A stretch of DNA of 64,000 bases from Tubulanus polymorphus. Lineage: Eukaryota > Nemertea > Palaeonemertea > Tubulaniformes > Tubulanidae. Each line of letters begins with the position of its first letter. Position 1 is the stretch's first letter. The stretch covers positions 1,860,001-1,924,000 of the forward strand of contig NC_134036.1 in assembly GCF_964204645.1 (NCBI RefSeq), given 5' to 3'. Position numbers and translations under genes: made by a program. This document shows positions 34,801 to 43,800 of the stretch, piece after piece. Under the pieces are notes generated by a model, which saw only the letters and a list, made by a program, of their open reading frames with translations, ran no database searches and was not told the origin of the DNA.

Positions 34801-37800
34801 CCATTGCCGCAGTAGTTGATGTCCTACTGCACACTAGCGACACCTTGTGGATCCTTACTCGCCACAAGTAGTTGAATCCTTTATTGCTGCAGTAGTTGAT
34901 GTCCTACTGCACACTAGCGACACCTGGTGGATCCTCACTTGCCACAGATAGTCATTGTCTCATGTGTTTGTTTCAGGGCGTTGGATAATCAACTGGTTGA
35001 AGAGCAGAAACTCAGGGAGAAAGTCGAAGCCGATCTTCGTAAGGAAATAATCGAACTGAAGAAAGATAACGAACGCCAACAGAAACTGATCGGCCAGGTA
35101 ACGATTATAGTAACATTCTTCATTGTTGGAAATAGTCCGCATTCGCCACACTAGAGGGGGTTTGATGTATCGAAACATTATTTCATTCGAATTTTCTTTC
35201 TAATCGCGAACAGTTGAATTTTAGAAAGCGAAAAATCTCTTTTATCATGAAGTGAATTTTTTTGATATTATTTGTATTTTGCCGGAATAGAACGCCAAGT
35301 TTTTACGTAAAAAGGTAAAGCTAAAAACCGGGCATGTTTTTCTCCGCACACACGGACGTGTTCGAAGCATGGATGATAGAATACCGGAATGTGCTCGTAG
35401 AAATAATCGAATGCGAAGATGGCTGCTATGGCAGTTATATGAGATGTCTTACTCAATTAACCTTTCAGTCTTGCGTTATTTTTTTACTGCAACGAGAAAG
35501 AATCTACAATAATCAGTGTCTACGATGAATGAAATGTTTAATTTCTTCTTTTTTTGCGATGCCTCTGACATTGTCATAATGGCTACCGATTTAAATAATG
35601 ACTTGACTGCAAATTGGCCGCATGAATTTTAGATTTTCTTTTTTTCAAACAACTCGTGCAACTACAAAGGAAGCCCTCGAAATATATGGGTCTATCTTTT
35701 TCTCATGAACTCAATCTCAACCTCGATAGGCTGGTGTGAGGAGGTTCTTCTTCGTTTGTCATCATGATTAAAACTCTCTCCTTTCTCATCTCCTCTCTCT
35801 CCTCTCTCATCATCATCTCTCTCTTTGAATGTAAACTATTCCAAGATGTTATATTCATGCAGTGTACTTGATATGTTCTGTATGAAAAGCTTGTGGCTGA
35901 TTTAAACCGATGTCTTGTTTCTAACTGACATGAAATTATAATCGAATGCACTTTTTTTTATTTCTTATTGCCAACATTGCAGTTAACTGTAAGTAGTCCT
36001 CACAAATCTCTTTGTTGTATCGTCGTACTCGCTTGCCAGGGCAGGGTTTGCTCTTTAGATCGCACTTGGTTTTTACGGCCTGTAGTCCATAGCGATAGCT
36101 TTAACAGAAGGAAATGGTTTTATCGTAGCTATAGTGACTCAGATTTCTTCATTATGAATTCTTGAGAATTTTGACAATTTTCACCTAGTATGCTTAAAAT
36201 TGGCAAAATGCTGTGGCTTGTTATTTGTAGACTGGTATCAACTTTAACCCGGGAGGACTAACTCAATTGAGATAATCTCCTGGGCCTGGGTTTATAGTCT
36301 GATATAACCTTTAACCCAAGGGCTAACTCAATTCATTAACGATTGAGCTAGCCCCCGGGTTAAAGGTAATACCAGTTTGTAAAACTGCAGATTGATACAA
36401 GCATTTTGTATAAAGCACGAAAAGAATTCGTCATTTTCTTTTGCGTCATTGTTTTTTCACTCCGAATGTTGTTGGTACAAATATCTGATACGTATATTTT
36501 CCTCACCAAAAAAAATTTCTCTAAATATTTCTCAGCGTTCACCAGTGCCGTGTTGTTGTCAAAAGGATGGTTGAAGTGAAACATTGGATAAATTCAATTC
36601 TAACAATGAGCAGTTTTGCCTCATCACTATGTCAACACTATCCACTTGTGTTAACTCTAATCAACTTCTCAGCAACTGGCCTGTGTAGTTTGAAATGGTT
36701 ACCTCAGTGTTTTTTTCACCGGTTCTCATTGTTGGATTATTGATTTTTTTTCGTACTCTAGAACGTGAATATGACCCCGGAGGCGAAGATCGAGGCCTCG
36801 ATGCAACACGAGATCACGCGTATGACCTGCGAGAATTTGGTACGAGCAAAAAGAAAAATCAAATATTTTTTTGTAGTGAAAAATCGTTTAAAAAAACATC
36901 TGATAATTTTTTTTTTTTTTTGAATTTTTTTGTAGTGAAAAATCGTTTGAAAAACATCTGATAATTTTTTTTTTTTTGAATTTTTTTGTAGTGAAAAATC
37001 GTTTAAAAAACATCGGATAATTTTTTTTTTTTTGGAAATTTTTTTGTAGGATTTACGTGAGAAAATCGACCAACTCGAAGAACAAATCGCGAAATTGAAG
37101 AAAGGCATCAAAATCTACGCGAAGCGGCTTAAAAAACAAGAAGGTACGATATGTATATGTCTGCTATAGGGAGGCTTAACTCTCCATATTCCCCCACTCT
37201 GTTCGCTGTAGGGATACAAGTTACTATCACAAATACTTTTCTCTAATCTTTTAACCCTTTCAGGGCTGACTAATCAATACCCAAAAGTGCTGCAGGGGCC
37301 AGTTGCACAGTCTAACTTAAGTCCAAAAGCGATCTTAGATGTTAAGACTATACTTATGTTGTTAGATTGGCTATAGAACTAGGTTGGTCTTAGACTGGTC
37401 TTGAGTCTAAGCCATGACTATGCAATCGGCCCCTGGGGATAATTAGAATATGTTTAAAAATTCCCCCCCCCCAGCGAGTTGAATAAGTTAGTACACTGCG
37501 GTGTAGACTGAAAGGGTTAAATTTACCTATTTTTCCAATCAATTGTTTAATTAACATCAATTAACTACTTACTGAATTAGGCACCGATTGCGAGTAAGAT
37601 TAAATAAATCATTAGAATCTCTGTAAGAATAACTCGATATTTTCAAACAATCTCGAGATTGAGACTAATTCGCATGACCCGGTGGTTTGTTGTTGTTCTT
37701 TTGAAGTTCGCGGTTTAATACGAAGAGCTTCGACCTTGACCTCCCCTATGAGCCCGACGGGTAAGGGTTAAACGTACCCCCTCTATATAACGCTCGATCT

Positions 37801-40800
37801 CTACCTCGGGGTTCGATTTTGCGAAAAAGTTTAAAATCTGAAAACAGTTGTTATTGTTGCGCTTTTTGAAAAATAAACATGAAGTAACTAATGGTGACTG
37901 AATTGAAAATTTTAAACCTTTTCGTTTAATTGGACCCAGTGCTCGTTTTTATAAATGTTGTCAATAGCGACAGTTGTTAGGGTCCGTCGTCTACCCCTCA
38001 CCCTAGCAACCTATCACGATTGTCACTACGTATTTTTTCTCAATTTTTCTGCATGTCCAGAGTCGACAGTTTCATGAAAAAATGTTTTAACTTAAAACAG
38101 TTAAGTTTGAATATTGTTGTCCTCATTGAAAACATGAGGGTAACCAAAATAGCAATTACACCAATTGTTTCAACTTTCTCATGAAATCAGACCAATCTTG
38201 GGTAGCAGTTGCTGAAAGTTGGTTAGAGTTAATGAGCTCATTGTCGACATAGTGACAATTAAAAGTTCATTGTTGCTATATGGTATTATTACGCCATGGT
38301 CCAGTTCCACAGTTCGGAGTTAAAATTTGACCCTGAGTTAACTCATTGAAAATGAACTAATTTTAACTCAGTGTTAACTCTAACCCACAATTGCGGAACT
38401 GGATCCATATCTTTAACCAACGTTTGAGCAACTGCAGCCTCTGTATGTAAAATTAGAATTCTAGTCTCCAGCATGTTGCGTTCGTGAATGTCTGCAGTGT
38501 CTTTCATCTTTTCGGCATTTTTTTTTTTTTTCTTTTTACTCTAGAAATTTTGTATGGAAACAACAAGAAAAAAATGGCCGCCGCCAACTCGAAATCATCC
38601 GGTAGAAAAACTCGATAATAATTCATTCTCTCATTTCGAATATCGATTACAAGGAAAGATGGCCGCCTCCATAAATCTACCTATGATATCATTGCATCAT
38701 CATCATCATCATAAAATTGGCTTTAGCAATTTTCAATTCATTGAAATGGTATTTGTGATGTCATAGGGGGATTCGTGAAGGAAGCCATCATGTCTTGAAG
38801 GGTTATAGGTTGGTGTAAAGTCTGATGAATCCATGGTTGCCTTCATGAATCCCCCTATGACATCATCATCCATCTACTGATATGAGTTACTCTGTTATAT
38901 TCTACAAATACTCTGATAATGCGATGATGTCATAAGGGGACTTAATGAATGCAGCCATCTTTTCTGCAAGAGGATATAAATAATTAATTACATTACATAT
39001 AAATCTAATTGTTTCATATCTATATCATTTTAATATTTTTTTAAATGTTGTCGTTGTAACTGTCTACATTGTTGCATGTACTTGTCCTTGTCTTGAAAGC
39101 TTAATAATGGATTGAAGGGGCTTGAAATTTCGAAATAGAAGTAACTTGAGTAGCTGCAAATTCGCCAGCTTCTAATTTGCTAGCTTAGTAGAAAGTACTA
39201 TCCAAGATCTGCTGGAGAGTTAGTTGGTGGGTGTTTGGGCGGGATGTTGCTTTTACTCCAGCTGAGAGAAGCTCTGGTGTCGGTATCATTTGTATATTGG
39301 GCAAAAAATGCTTTTTGTATCACATGTACCAAGTACATTGTAGTTTTAGTAGACTCCACATATTTTGGATGTGTTATTGGGCCCGGTTTAGAGTTAAAAT
39401 TGCCTCTGTAGAGTTGAAGTACTTGGAAATGAACTGATTTCAACTCCACAGAGTCAAAGTCAACTCTTTGTTCCCGGTTCCATAGTTTAGAGTTGACTTT
39501 GCCTCCTAGGAGTTAAAGTAATTGAAAAAGAACTAATTTCAACTCCTAGGATGCAAAGTCAACTCACAGCAGTGGAATATGAGTCCTGGGCTTCTCAGTT
39601 TCATAGTTTAGAGTTGACTTCGCCTCTTGAGAGTTGAATTCATTGAAAAAGAACTAATTTCAACTCCTAGAAAGCAAAGTCAACTCGTAGATGTGGAACA
39701 TGGGTCCTGGGCTTCTCAGTTTCATAGTTTAGAGTTGACATTGTCTCTTAAGAGTTGAAATAATTGAAAATGAACTAATTTCAACTCTTCAACTATAGAA
39801 CTGAGTCCTTGACCATCAGTTTTCAACTGCTAGATGTACATCTATATGAATGTTTACTTTATGGGCACTTGATCGCATATCCGTTAATGAAGCGACTATA
39901 GTGAGGGATTTCCAGTAATCTCTGATTTATATTTGATATCAACAGGCCACTTAGCGTTTAACGAAATTGTGCTTATAGCAGATTCGTCTGAAGATGCGAT
40001 GCCTAAAGTCCATCATCAACAGCGCGAATATAAAGGCATGTTAGAATATCGACCGGAAGACGAGGCTCCTCTTATTAAAGCGCTTATATACGGTAGGTTA
40101 AAACCCTTCGTTCCTCCTTAAAGCCGAGCTCCGGGCGACATACGACCCGAACGCATCGGTAGCAGGGCCCGATCGAAGCACTTGTCCAATTGCCCGGGAC
40201 AAGTATATTTCATAGGTTATCATTATCACTTATCCACCGGGCTAGGGTAATTTTATGTCTCTTTTTCCCACTCGTTACAACGGATGATTGTGCCATCAAT
40301 TGGACTGCCGTGTAGGGCAAGTTGATTCTCGAGGGGGCAAGTGGAATTTCAGATAAGCGGGCAACTGGCTTTTATTCCCTAGAACGAACCCTGGGTAGTA
40401 CACATGTGACCACTACTGATTGTTGATTCATTTGTCTCACGATCTCAAGAACACTCAATTAGACTTATTGTGTTGCGGACTCCTTTACCAATCCAGTGCT
40501 TCTACATCGCAGTGCGCAGTGTATAGACTCAAAAGTTGGTTAGAGATAACCAGTTCACATAGTGACAATTAAAGGTTCATTGTTACTATGGCATTTATCC
40601 AACGGTTATCTTTATTAACCATATTTTGAGCAACTGCAGCCTCTGGTTAATGAAAAGATTACCGAGTATTATGATTATGTTTTTTTTTGTACATTTGAAA
40701 ATGATAATTCTTTTTAAACATCGTATTTGTTGTAGATTTGAAGCCGAAAGCCGCTATGACTTTGTTACCAGGGATGCCCGCGTATATCCTATTCATGTGT

Positions 40801-43800
40801 ATACGTCACACCGACTATATCAACGACGACGAGAAAGTTCGCACGTTGCTAACGGCGACGATAAACGGCATTAAAAAAGTGATCAAAAAGCGTCACGACG
40901 AGTTGGATACGATGACGATGTGGCTCGCGAATACCTGTCGATTGTTACATAATCTCAAACAGTACAGCGGCGAAAAGGTATCTAATCCTGCTACAGGGTG
41001 GCGCCACTTACCTCACAATCAGGGAAAAGTGGGGGTATTTTCTTTTCTTTAGAAAAAAAGTCAGGGAATTCTGTTTAAAAAAAAAAAGGTTAGAAATCAG
41101 GAAAAGTCATGAAATTTTCGGAGAATTTTGTGAAAAAAACAGGTAGAAGTTGGGAATATTTGTTGACTACGAGAACAAATTTGATGACATCATCAGACTC
41201 AAATCCCGGTTGAGGGGGGGATGTGTCTACGATATAGGCTTTAGGAGTTTACTTGAGTTAAGATATTGAATCCCTGAGAGAGAGAATGGTTTATCTATTA
41301 ATCCTTTATTTCCAGGCGTTTCAAGCTGATAATTCGACGCGACAAAACGAACATTGTTTACAGAATTTCGATTTATCGGAATATCGACAGGTTTTAAGCG
41401 ATTTAGCCGTTTGGATTTATCAAGGTTTAACCAAACTCATGCAACAGACCATACAACCTATGATTGGTAAGTGCGCTAACCCTCCCCCTCCCTCTGATGA
41501 TATCTTTTTTGCCTTGCTACCTAACCCCCCGTAATTGTCTAACCACCCCCCCCCTGATTTATTGTCGCTTCTGTCTTATGTCTCTTGTTAATGATAATAC
41601 CCCTCCTAATTAAATGGCTGCCCCCATCGTAAATCCCCGTTTGACATCATCATATTATGAGCAGTGACCAGTTCTACAGTTGTGAGTTAGAGTTAACTCT
41701 GAACTCAGGATCCAGTTCCACAGTTGTGAGTTAGAGTTAACTCTGAACTCAGGATCCAGTTCTAAAGTTGTGAGTTAGAGTTAACTCTGAGTTGAAATTA
41801 ATGCAATGTTTTTGTAACAATGTGTGGAACTGGACATCAATAAGGGATCATAGATTTGCTAGTTCTCTGTATGATGATGTCATAGGGGGATTCGTTACTG
41901 TATGGCTTTCGTTATTTGAACCGCTATTGAGTTGATGATGTCATAGGTGGAATAACGCAGGCGGCCATCATTGTTTCTACGCGTATTGTGTCTATAATAG
42001 TTACTAATTGTTGTCGGCGTGTAAGCTAACAGTGAGCTCATAGTTTATTATGTGTTGCTATGGTGATGTGTGTTGTTTACAGTTGCCGCAGTTTTGGAAC
42101 ACGAATCCGTCCCGGGATTATCGAGCAGTAAACCGACAGGTGGCGCTACTAGTCGTGCGTTGTCGCGAGCAGCCGCTATTTGTAAGAATCGATGTGGTTT
42201 CCGTGTGTGCGTGTTAGCGTTAGAGTCTAGTTTGAGAATGCATCTGAATTTCATTTTCTCTTTTGAAAAAAAATTTTTTAAAGATTATTTTTTTCCGACC
42301 GCATTTTGTGTCGTCCACGCGTACGAAAGGTTTGCATTTTTTCACGAACTTCCTTTGATTTCGAAAAGTTTTAAGTTGCGATTGAAAATTAGTTTTAAGA
42401 GGAGAAAGTTTGGAACTGAATATGGGGCGAAGGCTTTGGGTGCGATGATATTTTAGGTCTTTAACTGATAGCTTTTCTTTTTTTACTGATTGTTATTATT
42501 TTTTGTGAGTTTTTTCACTGCATTTTTTCAACACTTGTTCTTCACTTAACTGTCAATTCTACACGGGTCCTACCGCACCTGGAAATCTGAAAAAACTTAG
42601 TCATCTTCAGGAATCTCGTTTTACCATACTATTATTGTATCTTTATGTACTTTTGATAGTATTTCCATTTGGGAAAATTGACAAATTCCTGTTGAAATAA
42701 TCGGGAATTTTGAATCCATGTAACTGTTGTAATGTATTCCATTGTATTTGTGTAATAAATTCTGATGTATTTTTATTCGATAGTTCCGTCTGTTCTGGAG
42801 CATGAAGCTATAGCGGGTTTATCGGGCAGTAAACCGACCGGAATGCGAGGCAGAAGCAGCAGCACCGCTCAACATCCTGACCACGATCAAGACTCAAAAA
42901 AATACTCACTAGACTCTCTACTGAAAAGTGTAAGTATCTACCTCATGATGATGTCATAGGGGGATTTATAGTGGCAGACATCTTTACTAAAAGTTTCACA
43001 ATTTGTACTGGTGTCATAGAAGGATTTATAGAGGCAGACATCTTCTCTGGAAGTGTCTAAAGATCAAATCATAGAGTCAATTTCATGATGTCATAGGGGG
43101 ATCTATAGAAGCAGACATCTTTTCTGGATGTGTCTAAAGATCAAATCATAGAGTCAATTTCATGATGTCATAGGGGGATTTAGAGAGGCATATATCTTCT
43201 CTGGAAGTGTCTAAAGATCAAATCATAGAGACAATTTGATGATGTCATAGGGGGATTTATAGAGGCATATATCTTTTCTGGAAGTGTCTAAAGATCAAAT
43301 CATAGAGACAATTTGATGATGTCATAGGGGGATTTATAGAGGCAGACATCTTTTCTGTATAAATTCCCCTATGACATCATCAAATTGTCTCTATGTATAT
43401 TGTTTCACAATATATACAATATAAGGGGATCTAAAAAGATGAAATCACTGAGACAGTTTGATGATGTCATAGGGGGATTAAAGTGACTGCCATCCTAACT
43501 GCAAGTTTCACGATCACAATATGTACTGATGTCATAGGTAGGTTCATGTATGCGGCCATCTTTTCTGGCTGTGTCTACATCACCATATGAATTTGATGAT
43601 GTCATAGGGGGTTTGTGGAGACAGCCATCTTTTCTAGAAGTGTTTAGATCAATTCATTGATTTAATGATGTCATAGGGAGATTCATGTATGCAGCCATCT
43701 TGACTAGAAGTGTCTGTTTCTTTATACATATGAATTCAATGATGTCATAAGGGGTTTCATCAGTGTAGCTTTCGGGGGGGGGGGGTGTCTTGATTACCAC

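Larger units (their letters stand above)
29799..37143 (+). other. MYO5: Myosin V coiled-coil region, exons 18-28
   Basis: Exons: 29799-29888, 30280-30375, 31090-31285, 31973-32262, 32754-32921, 33296-33457, 33777-33915, 34283-34472, 34977-35097, 36762-36839, 37050-37143 (about residues 906-1446). Heptad-rich segments are interrupted by a low-complexity Ser/Asp/Glu and Pro/Thr stretch in exons 21-22 ([10 protein letters not shown]..., [15 protein letters not shown]), which resembles the flexible PEST-like segment in this place in other myosin Vs. The last exons match the distal coil ([16 protein letters not shown]). Confidence 0.93.

Noticed and set aside
36758-37111. 117-codon minus-strand Lys/Phe-rich frame
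   Set aside because: Antisense of the T-rich acceptor array and exons 27-28 of myosin V.
42070-42456. 128-codon frame as an independent gene
   Set aside because: Its conserved part begins exactly at a splice acceptor and matches a myosin V tail exon; upstream it reads through intron.
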